Below are positions 1 to 11,557 of a DNA stretch of 64,000 bases, in pieces. This DNA is from Diploscapter coronatus (lineage: Eukaryota; Nematoda; Chromadorea; Rhabditida; Rhabditidae). The stretch is from contig OZ038422.1 of the NCBI GenBank assembly GCA_964036155.1, forward strand, positions 1,736,001 through 1,800,000, read 5' to 3'. Each line of letters begins with the position of its first letter. Positions within the stretch are counted from its first letter, which is position 1. Below the pieces are notes generated by a model, which saw only the letters and a list, made by a program, of their open reading frames with translations, did no database searches and was not told the DNA's origin. The translations under genes were made by a program, and so were the position numbers.

Positions 1-64
1 TTGGAGTTATTTTCCATTGGATTTGAGGTAGTTTCCGATTTTGCGAAATTAAGAATGAAATTAC

Positions 65-178
65 TTCGATAAGTCCTTGCGAATTGAACGCAGAAAAGAT
101 GAGGGCAAAAGCAGCGCCGAGTTGGATGATGGTCAGAAGGTCACGACGCAGCCCCATCACATTACAGCATCTGAGCAT
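65..178 (-). CDS. UNC-93-like membrane protein, first coding exon (gene continues past the left edge)
   Basis: The minus strand has an ATG at 178 that opens a 38-codon exon ending at a GTAATT donor (63-64). Its translation contains a first membrane helix with the motif LGAAFALI followed by FSAFNSQG. That pattern (a hydrophobic LG...F.F.AFNSQG stretch near the N-terminus) is known from nematode UNC-93/MFSD11-type proteins of the major facilitator superfamily, which are multi-pass membrane proteins; UNC-93 itself modulates a two-pore potassium channel. A good 3' splice site, CATTTGCAG, lies 10 bases upstream of the ATG (AG at 189-190), and the stop of the KIAA1549-like gene on the same strand lies about 240 bases further upstream. 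This suggests a downstream operon gene that is trans-spliced. Only the first helix is visible, so family assignment is inferred from a short motif and the exact function is open. Confidence 0.55.
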
Positions 179-198
179 CGACAAAACGCTGCAAATGA
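179..198 (-). other. Probable trans-splice acceptor of the UNC-93-like gene
   Basis: Minus-strand sequence ATTTGCAG ends at 189 and is followed by 10 bases and the ATG. No coding exon of this gene is seen upstream, and another same-strand gene ends just upstream, as in nematode operons. The use of a spliced leader is an inference. Confidence 0.45.
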
Positions 199-425
199 TC
201 CAAATGATAAATAATGCATTTATTTAAAAGAGAAAAGCTTGTATTCAAATAACATAAACAACCAGAGTTTTTATTTTCTAAGTCAATGCTCACGGAATAA
301 CGCGTTCTCTGACAATACTTGACGCGCAAAATATGTATGTGGCAGCTAAAAGTAAATATTGAAAAGTGAACCAATTTATTTCTATTTGAAAGACATGATA
401 AAATAAGCGAAAATAAGTGATCGTA

Positions 426-3400
426 TCATAAAAGTTCATCATATTTGTTGTTAATCGGATAGTTGTGTCGCATTTCAACGACTCCTGAATCTGTAGGTCG
501 GCTTGGCTTTGGATGGCACGAAGTCGATGAGGAAATATTATAGGCGGAAGATATAATGTCTGCCGCTAAATAATGGCTCCAAACTCTGTCTTCAATTGGC
601 TCATCTTCTAACGTTCTCCCTGAATAATAGCATTACATCATCCATTTCAAGCAATTACTTATATTACAGTTGGCTACATACTTGAGCACACTAATCTAAG
701 TTTCAATGTTGTTTTGCGCTTGCCCACAACCAAGCTTCTAGCAGAAGTTCCCACATTTTCAATGCGATATCTAAGAAAGAATGCCCATCCTTCCCGATGC
801 AAAGGCACTTCTAATTTTGATGAATTTTAGATTTCCCTCGTTTTCTTGTGAGAAGTGCGCCTCCTCTATCTTTCCATAGATCAGTTCACGAACTATGCAA
901 TATCATCTCATTCAATAGCTTCTTTTTGTGATGTTCATGGGCATTTGCTTTCTTCCGCTAAAATTCTTTCGTGTGCATCTTCTGGTCATGCATCTAATCC
1001 CTCGCATTTCTGCCTCTTCGTAGATTCTTGCCGAAGGACCTTCTCCTCTCTCTCTCTCTCTCTCCCCGTTTTGTCAACTTAATTTCAATTTGTGCATCTA
1101 ACAAATTCTCGCATAAATATCATAAATATGCTCATATATGCCCAGACCTAGGGCGGAATCGTCAGGATGATTCTTCGACCTACCCCTTTATAATATTTCC
1201 TTGAAAATTTTATATTTCTAGCCTTAAACTTTCAACGTTTTTTCTCAAACTCCATGATGATGTCATAAAATATATTTCGCTCTTGCGACATATCTCTATA
1301 TATTTTTTTTTCTAATTCGAAGGCAACTAATAAGAATAGTCGAGCAAGAGTTAGCAAAATTCGTGAATTATGTTATTCGCGCTTTTTCCGTACTATTTGA
1401 TTAAGTACCGACTCAAATTCTCCCTCTAAGTCTGGATATGTTCTCTTTCGAAAGAGGGCTGTATTATTTTAGGTATTTTAGGCCCTCCTTACGTGTCGAT
1501 TTATCACGGTTAATGTGCCTTCTCCCTGAGTTCCCATACCACTAACGTACCTTCCAAAGTCCTAATCTTCCTTTCTCTGTCGGCCGCTTTTGGTCGCGAG
1601 TGTATTTTGACGCTTTCATCAGCTTCTATAACGTCAGGAGATCTAGGTTAAATCAATCAAGAACTCGGATATCATAAATGTGCTTTTTAAATTATTCAAT
1701 AAGTTTCGGAATTTTTCGATTAACAAATATATTTTCTCTGCATTATTTCTGAAAAGCAATAATATATATTTTTAAAAAAAAATCAGCAATGAAATCCGCT
1801 GATGCTAGTTTATACAATTACAAAAACGTATTGGTTAACGTAGTAATATTACCTTAGATTTTGATCTACAGAATTTATTTGTTTTGATATTGAAGCTTCA
1901 ATAATTGGCTCATCAGCTGTGGCTTTTTGATGAACAGTATCAGTATTTTGTACTCCATTATTATTGTTAGTTCGAGGTTCAGTTTCCCTCTGTCGATTTC
2001 GCCTCTTTGATTTCTTCCGATTCGATCCATTATTTTTCGCATCACTGCCCGAAGCAATTTGACTTCCGCGATCATTCGGAATTCCCGTCTCTAAGATTAA
2101 TTTTTTCGATGATAAAATTTCGTATCTCTAAATGTCAGTTGAATTCCTTCTTCTCTATCCTTTTTCCTGATGAAATATTTAGTTACAATTTTATGTCTCT
2201 CCTGATGACTTTCTCATAGATCTCCTTTGCCTGAGGAAATTTGAGTTTGAATAATTCATTTATCGAAAATGCTCCATGTAAATTCCGGCGTTGAGGAATT
2301 CACATTTTCCCCTGACTTTATCCTTCTTCAAATTTATTGCAACCAATTTGAAAAATGTCGATATTTCACTGCAGTACTAGATAAATCTGTTTCTCTTTCT
2401 GTCCCTCCCCTTTGAGCGATTATGATTGAATTTGACACGCTCTACGGGGCTGCCTCTGCCTATAACTCATACCTCAAGTCGCAGCTTAAACTCTATTTTA
2501 TTCTAAAGCCGCTACTAATCGGTTAATGTTAATTGTACTGATCTGATTCTCTTATTCAATTCCTCTTTTGTCTCACGAAAACATCGCAGTTTGAAGGGTC
2601 CTTTGCCCTCGAGTCTGTCGAGCTTTTTCTATCCTCATTTCCTCTTCTGGAAGATGCGGAAAATTGTCGAGAAGAGATTCGACAAAACATGTAAAGTGCT
2701 CCAAGCAAAACAAAAGAATCTTGGCATAAAGTAGCGCGAAGAGTAATCTTTTCATTGGATTTCATTCAGAATATGAATTCGTAGCCGCAGCGCACATTTC
2801 GTATATCGAGAATTTTTCATTTTCAGCTAATTTTCCCCTATTTTCTCAGCTTTTCCTGTTTCTTTCAGAAAGATCACTGCCCGTTTCCTCTACAATCTTT
2901 AGCTCTTCTTCTTCTTATTGTTGTGTGAAATGTTTGGAATCAGACCTAGAGGCAGGGCTTAAGCCAGACTTTCCGTGCGTACCCCCTTATGGATCACTTT
3001 TCTATAAAGAAATTTGTTTAGCGTGCTCCCTCCTTGAATTTGATCATTTTGGCTGAAAGTCTGCCTAGGTCTGTTTGAACTTTTCGTTTCTACTTACCAT
3101 TTAGACGATATCTGCTTTCAGGTACATTGCCAGATATTTGTTGATTATTCCCTGCCATTTCCTCCGAGATTTGCTGGTTGTTTTCGATGCTGCAATTCGT
3201 CGCTAATTAGCTGTATTATATATATATACATACACAAATCCTTTTATTTTTGGCCTTTTGCACTAGCTACCCTCGAGTTACTCTTAGTCTTTCATAAAAG
3301 TTACTCATTTCTGGAAAATAGCATGGAGAAGAGAAAAAGAATAACTTCTAAAAAAAAAAGGGTAAGGGTAACTTGAGGATACCAGTTCAGAAGGCCTTCT

Positions 3401-6400
3401 TTTCTCTTTAATGGTTCATTCTTTTATTTCAGATTTTAGATCTTGAGCCCTCAGCTTTTCAAGCCGCACACTCGTATAGACTGATTTGATCGGATTTATG
3501 GCTATATTTTATGGAATTTTGGTTGCACCATGACAGACACTTTCGTAGAGCTCCACATGTCAAACGAACCTCTGCTGTGAGTATATACGAATCACACGCA
3601 TAGTTTTGTGGGCGTGCCCAATAGACCACGCCCATTAAACTATGCGCGTATCGCAAGATTTGACTTATCTTGCCAATTAATAAAAGTAGTGTGGAAAAAA
3701 GCTAACAAAATTTGCGCTTTAGAAACTCGTAAGTTATTATTTCATTCTTTTTCCATACTACTTGTGTGAATGTCCGTGCTACCTTTGTCGTACTACGTAT
3801 TAGTTGTATTAATTGCCTTTATCTTCAAGTTCGAAATAACTCTATCTTACTTCGACCATGGAATCGTGAACACACGTTCTTTCGTCTCTGAGTTGAATTG
3901 CTGAGCCGACGTTATAGCCCTCGCACTAGCACCGCATGTATTGAAGTAGATGAACAAAATCAGCCATCCCAGAACTAGTAGAAGGAAGCCACAGCCAATA
4001 ACTACAGCTAGAATTTCAAAAATTCTATATTTCAGCTCATAGATTCAAGTAGGGTTACCAATGATCCACCATTTATCGTGATTATTCTCCACCCTCTCTA
4101 ATTGCGCTAAAATTCAAAGTTCAGCATTTTTGTTCATATTTTTGCGAAGTACCGATAACTTTATTAACTGGATACTGTAGAATCGCAGAGATATGCCCGG
4201 CAGTCAACAGATTAACATCATGCGCCACTACCTAAAATTATCATCGTTTTAACAAAATTTGGCATTATCTCAGCGTACTTCGGCCAGCAATTTTTGTCCG
4301 TCCACGCACACTACAAAGTGTATTAAGCTAGAATCGGGGAATGTCAGTCTTTTTACCACCTGAAATCTCTTAGGTTTAAAAACACCTTTTCCCATTCGAT
4401 ATCTTTTATCACTTTTTGGCTACTCTTTCTCTAAGTTTGCGAATATATATTCAGCAATTTATCATCACTTCTTCTCAACGCTTGGATTTTAAGGGATGCA
4501 TTCTCAGCACATGACAAATTGCTAGTGCCTGTGTGGATGATTCGACTCGCTAATTCGAGTTCGTTTTCCTCTTTTCTTCTTCTTCTTTTCCTGAGCCTTC
4601 CCTTTTCCCTAGTGAATTTCTTCCAGCTTCTACTTTAGACGTACTGCTTCACTGCTTTGGCAGTCAGTTTCCCAGTTTTCACTGCGTTCCATTCTTCCCT
4701 TCTTCTCCTTTATCACATTGGCTATATTCTCATACTTCATTCACTCATTCATTCTCTGCCTCCATAACTCAACTCACTTCTTCTTCTTCCTTCTTTATTC
4801 TTCTTCTTCTGTTGCTGAATTTTGAATTTCTTCGTCCCAAGACGCACTCTTCTTACGCATTCCTAGTTCCCAGTTCCCAGTTACCCAGTTCGAGATATAC
4901 TATTTATGGACATCCAGCTATTCAGCTATATCTCAAGCTATCATTTTTCCCTCCTTTCCGTATCACAATTTTAATGAGACAACCCTAGATTTGTGTGTTT
5001 CATTGATATAGGTAGAATTTTTCTGCATCTTTTCAAGCATATTGCGTCAGAAATACGTGTGCGCAATCATTCTAATTGGCTATAATTGTGTCTGACTCAA
5101 TAGGAGTCAAAGTAGTGACCGTCCCCCTTAGCCATTCACTCAAGAGGGGTTACTCTGAGAAGCAGCTCTTGACTGAGAATTGGGGGATTGGCTAACCGCA
5201 ACTGTCCTTTTCCCACGGTTATATGCAGAATATGCAGAAAGAAGGCTTGGCACAGAGCACAAGAACATGAGAGCTTGAAGGCAGAAATGAAGTAGATGAA
5301 GAGAAAGGAATAAGTAACGAAGAAGCATGCAGGCACAGAGAGAGAGAGAGGAAAGCAGAAAAAAGATATAACATCGATTCAGAAAGGGAGGCAGTCTTTG
5401 CCAGAGGTCCCCCTCTCCCAATGCGTCTAGTAGTAAAAAGGGAAAAAGGGACCTCTCCCACTCCATTTTCGGCTTTGTCTTTTCTTCTCTTCTCCGCTCC
5501 TTCTCTCCTCCATTCTCTTTTGTCTAACGGCACTTAGCTTTTCATGCAAACTGAGAAGCTGTTTTGTTATTTATACACGAAGAGTAGTGAAGCTCCCCAT
5601 CAAATGATACCCCTATTCTTTTATTTAACACACGATTATTTTTAGCTGATTTTTATATTGATCTTTGACAAACGCCTTACCTTGACTTGCGCATTGAAGT
5701 TGTGTTCTCTGCTTTCGTTGCCAAATAGCGAAACTTCGTGTTTAAGATGCTCAGATCTTCCAGCCTCTAATCCATCGTCCACCATTCTTTCCAATCGACA
5801 TTCCAATTCGGAATTATCCTCACGAATATAGGGAGTTGAAATTTCTAAAAAAAAAAACAATCATCCGTTACCATGAAAATCAGCTTTTATAGCGTTATTA
5901 ATACGGTGAAGAAGATGGGCTTTTATGTTTACCTATTTGCACGACGTATGACGATGATATGAGCTCGATATCATTTGTGATGTTTCCTTCAAGCGAAAGA
6001 TCCTGAGAAATTGCCAGATTCGGGTTCGATATTTGGTCTGAAATGTGAGCGGATTGAATCCATCAAAAAGGCGTTTTATTGAAATTTATAATGCGCAGGA
6101 GTGTCGGCTTGTGAGAGGGGAATGTGTGACTGCGGACTGCAGCCGGGAATAGCTGTGTGTTTTTGCTGCTGGCACATTTGGGCAGCCAACGAGTCTCAGG
6201 GGACCGTTCTCAGTCCCATTGTCAGGCCTTCCTTCCTTTGATCGGCCCTTGTTCGACAGGCCTATCGCGATGTGCCTTTTAAGCTCACCCCCCCTCCTTC
6301 CCCTTTCATTTCTCCTTTAAGCTATCGGCTCCAGTTTATTTTTCTTGGATCCTCGTCGTTTCCACACAAAAAAAGACAGCCCAGTTGGCTTTTTGCCTCC

Positions 6401-6993
6401 TTGCTGCATTCCTGCACAGCCATTCTGCCATTCCTCCCTATGCTCTTCACAAAATTGGCCCTGATTCGCAATTCACGATGAGTGACTACCAGCCTCTATT
6501 CATTCATCAGCAGCATGGTTAATATGTAATGGTATGTATGTTCAATTCGAGAATTTCGAAATGTATGCGGTTCATAAACTATTAAGGTAGTCGTATGTTT
6601 CACCGCATGATATTTCGATCATTCATACTTCTTAAACTAAGCCTTATTATCTACTATCCTAGGAACTTTTCAAAATTTCCAATTATTTCATACCCGCACA
6701 TACCTGAATGCGAATTTTCCAATTGTTCCAAGGAAGAAACAAAGGAAATGTAGAATTTCATTATAAACCATATCCATTTGGTGCGGTAGCTATTCGGATG
6801 GAATACATGAAATACACAGCAGTTCATGGTCCATAAAAATGCAATGCGCACAGCGATATTCTTGAATTCTTAAAATAGAACCGAGTTTAATTAGGCGAAT
6901 ATACGCAAAAGAATCGAGTGATATCAATAGGAACAGAATAGCAGAACATCTTTATACTCACGATCAAGGCAAGATTCCAAATAGCTCTGCCTT
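426..6993 (-). CDS. KIAA1549-like (DUF3827/UPF0606) single-pass membrane protein, 5' end missing
   Basis: Eleven minus-strand exons join with matching phases: 6962-6993, 5933-6037, 5681-5844, 4279-4359, 4153-4231, 4059-4106, 3851-4007, 2577-2646, 1853-2088, 682-770, 426-619 (stop at 426-428). They give about 417 residues. The order is an acidic ectodomain with NIT and a FPDSSLIHFVVCVDGQKLL segment, a short stretch ending NNHDKWW, one membrane helix (GFLLLVLGWLILFIYF), a cytoplasmic tail with a basic run RKKSKRRNRQR, and a C-terminus ending NNKYDELL. The ectodomain-to-helix arrangement with a WW pair before the helix resembles the KIAA1549 family, whose molecular role is poorly known. The 6962-6993 exon begins inside a codon, so more exons lie upstream; I could not place them. 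The 1853-2088 to 2577-2646 junction uses a weak TTAGAG acceptor. The family call is moderate; the spliced chain itself is well supported by phase. Confidence 0.6.
1046..1072. repeat. (TC)n microsatellite
   Basis: A run of about nine CT units. Similar tracts are at about 7930, 10570, 10655-10670, 17932-17947 and 54350. Confidence 0.85.
1143..1434. repeat. CAGACCTAGG-type MITE, family A copy
   Basis: Starts CAGACCTAGGGCGG, carries the family A internal motif CGACCTACCCC and ends CTAAGTCTG. It lies in an intron of the KIAA1549-like gene. Other copies are at 27073, 29239, 37350 and 61136. It is longer than its relatives, so it may contain an insertion. Confidence 0.6.
2941..3073. repeat. CAGACCTAGG-type MITE, family B copy
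   Basis: Begins CAGACCTAGAGGCAGGGCTT and ends GCCTAGGTCTG as an inverted repeat. Flanks TTTGGAAT and TTTGAACT are an imperfect duplication. It is inside a KIAA1549-like intron. Confidence 0.65.
3250..3770. repeat. Two short imperfect hairpin elements
   Basis: At 3270-3385 a segment with CTCGAGTTACTCTTA pairs with GGTAAGGGTAACTTGAGG. At 3683-3765 AGTAGTGTGGAAAAA pairs with TTTTTCCATACTACTTG. Both lie in an intron of the KIAA1549-like gene. Similar motifs (AAATAGTATGG...) recur at 13.95, 36.9, 43.1 and 47.2 kb. Confidence 0.45.
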
Positions 6994-9900
6994 CTGCAAA
7001 AATGCACTGTCGTCATGACAACTCTACATTTCGCATCTTTCTTCTCGTTTCTTCTTGCCCTCTTTCAGCTTCTTTGAAAAGAAATGACCATTGCCAGCTT
7101 ATTTTGCGCTCCTTATCACAAGATCATCCTATATCTTCGAATATCGCAAATATTCCTTATGCGGTGTTAGTTATTCCAACCAGTTCTGCGCATTATCATC
7201 CTTAATAATGGGACGCGAGAGATGGTGACGAATTTGTAAGGTTGAAAGGTGCCAAGTCGGATCGCAAGATCATCCAATATCTTCTAGTTATTGAATGTTC
7301 TGCTTCATTTTGCTTCAGCGGATTAATCTTTCCTTTGCCTTTCTGTCTTATGTGTGTGTGCGCGCGCCAATGTTTCTATGTGTTTATTTCTCGACTCCTT
7401 CAGTCCTCAGTTCTTGCGGTCTCAACTCTGTGACACAGGGCTTCTGCCTTCTGCTCCTTGCCATATTAGGCCATTCCTTATTCCCCATTTTGGCTGTACA
7501 AATTCTGCAATTCTGCACAAGTGTGCGTGGGTCCCCCTCTCTTTCACTTTTCACACACACACACAGGTCCCTTCCCTACCCTCCATTTATGTCAATCCTC
7601 TCATTCACTCATTTGCATACTCCCTTCCTGAATCTTGATTTCCTTCCTTTTCCCTCCGCTATTTTTGTCGTGGAGAATATTTTTCTTCTTCAGTATTATA
7701 TCATGCACTTTATAGGCTTGTTTTATTCTTGATTTTTCTAATTCAACTTCGAAGTAAAGCCGATCTTCACTGCAAATTCATCTCCCTATGTTCGATTTTG
7801 TTCGTTCTTCCTTCGCTTCTTCTTCTTCTTCTTCTTTGCTCTGATTTTGCTCTGCTTTTCTGCACTTTCATCGTATCGGCTCGTCGAAATGAATGCCCAA
7901 ATTACACGACATTGAGCCTGAGTCCGAGATAGAGAGAGAGAGAGAAGACTCGAAAGGACGAAGGCGAAGAGTTGACTGCCAGAGAGGAGAAGGGGTGCCT
8001 CATTAGAATCGCATTGTGCATGATTCATTGGTAGAGAGGAGAAGAAGAGAAATCGAGATAGACATACGAGGAATGAAGCTATGAACTTACGAGTTGGACT
8101 TCAATCCTAATCGAAAAGAGACGCATGCTCGATATTCCTGCCTTGTTCCAAAGATCCCCCACTTCGATAAGCTCTATACAGCCATTCTTCATTCCGCATC
8201 AATGTTCATCGCCTTATTTCCGACATATCAAGACAAAACTTTGAGATGAGAGATCGCGATATATTATTGCGTAACTAGATTCGCATTTTCTCATTGAAAA
8301 ATTCTATTTAAAGAGGATAGCGGACTTTTTCCATTTAAATCAGTGTGGTGTGGGTTGCGAATTGAGTTGAAAATGATGGGGAAATGGGGAAATTAAACTC
8401 GAGGGTGGAAGGCTAAGGGTTGAGGCGAATTAATGGGGAGTACAGGCATTTGTGCTGTAGATGAAGAAATGAAGAGATGAAGCCTCCCGGCTTCAAACCC
8501 CAAGGCTTCCTTCTCTTCCTTTCTTTCCTTCTTTTCTCTGCAGCTCTTTTCCCCTCTCTCTTTCTGTAGTCGTCGCTATGCCTGAAATCGATGCATAGCG
8601 TTGGTCGTTTCGCTTCTTCCTGCTTCTGCTTCTCTGCACTCTCCATCATCTCTAACTCATTCTTCTCTCTATTTCCATCCCCCCCCCCCTTTTTCATTGG
8701 GTGGTTTATCCTTCTATGTCTTTTGCCTCAGACATCTTCCTTCACAATGTTAAGTAGTAATCAAGTCGCATCGGCTCTTTTAATATGTCTGCGATCAAAG
8801 AATTTGCCAAATCCGACTAGATAAATTTGATGCCAAAAAGTAGAGCTCGATGTGCTGATCGTTTGGATGCCAAATTTATTCTCTCCATACCAATTTGGCA
8901 ATTTCTTTAATCTCAAGAACCTTTACATTGTTATCTAATAGTTGCCAGTTCATCATACTTTGAGAAAGCGAGTCATTATTTTGTGCATTCATCCGGTGAG
9001 TGGCTTAGTGGCTTAGCTATATCCCCTCTGACTGCGTTTTGGGCCCTGCCCCTTGTGCCTTTCTTATTCTCGTGGCTTTATTCCCTGTGCATCGAACCGT
9101 GCTGCATTGCCTTCATCTCTCAGAGCGGTGAAAGAGCCAAACTTAGAATTTCTCGCCAGTGCGCACCTGGTGCCTTCTCTTTTCTCGTTTCTCCTTCATT
9201 TTTTTAGCCTTACATAAGTCAGAGCAGCTTCCGGACTTATATTCGAAATTTCTACACTTTCTATGTGCTTCTAGAAATTGCCTTTCACTTCATATCGATA
9301 TTCATCTTTCTGAAAGAAATGCCTATTTTTCGAATCGCGCGATTTCGTATCCTTCAATTGTTCGCTTTTCGTTCGTCCTGTTGTCTTGTCTTCTTCCTTA
9401 TTTTTCATCTCTTCATCTTCAAATGTGTCTGAGCAAAGAAGCTATTCATATTTTAGTAATTTCTCCTTTAAAGAACCCAAATATACACTTCATTATTTAT
9501 TCTTTGTGAATCGGTTGCGTCTCTGGGAAATATCTCGGCAGGTGAATTAACCTGTCTTCTGAGTGAGAGAGGCCTGTCACTCGACCTGTCTGAGAATTCG
9601 TGCTCAAATGCCAATCGAGCATGCTCCAATGAAAATGGGGGAATGGGGAAGGAAACAACTGTTGATTGACTTGGGACTCGACTTGACTGTCAGCAAGAAA
9701 AGAGAGGGACCGCCCTGGGCAGGGGGCGAGAGAAGATGGGCAGTTGTCAGCAGAACTAACAGAGATCCCGATATCCTTTAGTCTCAACCTAAACTTATTA
9801 CTCTTAGTGCTTTACTCCAGCTCATAAAAGTATCCCTTCTATTTTCTTGGAATTTAGAGCGATTTGCGTTTTCCAATTTCATTTCCATTTTTCTATGCTT

Positions 9901-11557
9901 CTCGGAAATAGTACGGGGAAAACGAACACACGTATAGGCTACTTTTTAAGTTCCAAGAAATTACTGTATGGCTCAATTGTATCATTTATTTCCTCATAAA
10001 AATGTATAAATCTTGCCATCTATTACGCTGCATTCGATTAGAATAACTCACTTAGATATTTCCTTCCCCCATTGCATAGAGTAGCGAAACTTTTCATCAA
10101 ATGTCACAGCTCGCTTCTATATTCCTCTGAGCTCTAAATATGCCTCCTTTTTGCTCTCGTTCTTCCTTTCTATTCCATAACTTTTCATCTCATTCCCCCT
10201 TATTCTCTTAATCCCTTGATTTTTCACTTTCCCGCATCCTTTTAGGGATACTACTTTTAAGCTGCTTCTGGCTGCTTTCTTCTTTCTAAGTCATTTATCA
10301 AACTCGCAGAAAGATTGACTCATTGTTATTCGTGAAGCCGACCAAATCGAGGGATAATTTTGTGTGCGAGCTTGGCTTAGCACAGTGGACAAATCGCAAC
10401 AGGCGAAATGGCTCAAAATGATTGCAACGAAAATCCCGCCAGATCGATTTTCGTTGTTGATTGTGCTTGAGGTCCTCGTGCTGATTGACAGCCTTCTAGC
10501 TAAGGGCTCGTCAATTTTCATTTTCCCTTCATTTTCTCTGTTCTGCCGGTCATTTCTCGGCCTCTCCAGTCTCTCTCTCTCTCTCCACCTGCATTATCTC
10601 TATCCTTCCCTCTTATCCCTTATCTCTTTGTCAAGTTGTAATATTCGCAGTATCTCTCTCTCTCTCTCTTCAATAGTGTTCCCTCACTTCGTGTGCAGTT
10701 TTATAATATGATTGCCCTCACCTTGCTTGCCTCATAATTACCTATTGACCGCTTTCTTAGGCCAATTACATTAGTGTATCACTTTCTAAGTGCTCCGCAT
10801 ATAGCATCCCCCGCGTCAGTGAGAAGTGTCTAAAATATTTATGCTAAGAGAAGAGCGATTAGACTTAATGAGAGGGACAACCTCTTAGCTTGACTTCACG
10901 AATTAAATAATCTAACTTAGGGAAGTTAAGGAGAAAGTCAGGAATATGTGAGGAATCTTGGCAAAAAAGCGCATGTCTTATGTCTTTGTTGTATTCACTC
11001 GCTTTCATTCTGTACCTTCCCTGAAAACGCTCTAAATCTGGCTGCCCCGAACGATCCCAAATTCTATCTCTTCAATGCAGAACTTACGCTTCTAAGGGTG
11101 GGTAAGTTTGCAAAATCGCCGAATTCGTCTATCCAAAACGCATCCATTTTTACCGACATCTACCGTATATCCCATGCTAATTATCTCTCCCGAAAGGCTA
11201 GCATTTCTTTGCCGTATCAAATTTGGCTTATTATAATATGTTGGGATGAAAATCGGGAAAGTTTTAATGAGCCTAGTTAGCGGAAAAATGAGGCTCGCAG
11301 AGGAGGAAATGCAAAGAAAAGGAAGGGAAAAGGATACGCATACATGACTTGTCTTCGTCCTTCTTGCTTTGCGCATTTCACTGATCCTGCCCTCTTGAGA
11401 AAGCTGATTTATCTCCACCTGTCTACAATATCTGCCGGCCTTGCAAATTGTCTAGCAACTCTAAATCAAATCAATCGATTGATTGCCCTCTGCCGCAAAC
11501 ATTTTCGACTACTACCCCGGCCTCGAGCGATGCGACCTCAGCAGTGGCGAATCCACG
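6994..11557. other. Pyrimidine-rich non-coding stretch without a supported gene
   Basis: The plus strand is rich in CTT/CTC runs and (CT)n, with short (CA)n near 7553 and (GA)n near 7930. Open frames here (for example at 7295-7732) are low-complexity Leu/Ser/Phe translations of these runs and have no family features. Missing 5' exons of the KIAA1549-like gene may lie here but were not recognised. In other genes of this window, long introns are pyrimidine-rich on the sense strand, so a long plus-strand intron is another possibility. Confidence 0.5.

Noticed and set aside
7295..7732. 145-codon plus-strand frame
   Set aside because: Translation of pyrimidine-rich DNA (Leu/Ser/Phe/Pro runs); no splice or family evidence.
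9497..9787. Overlapping frames on both strands with GC-richer sequence
   Set aside because: No third-position pattern, no exon boundaries, no family features.
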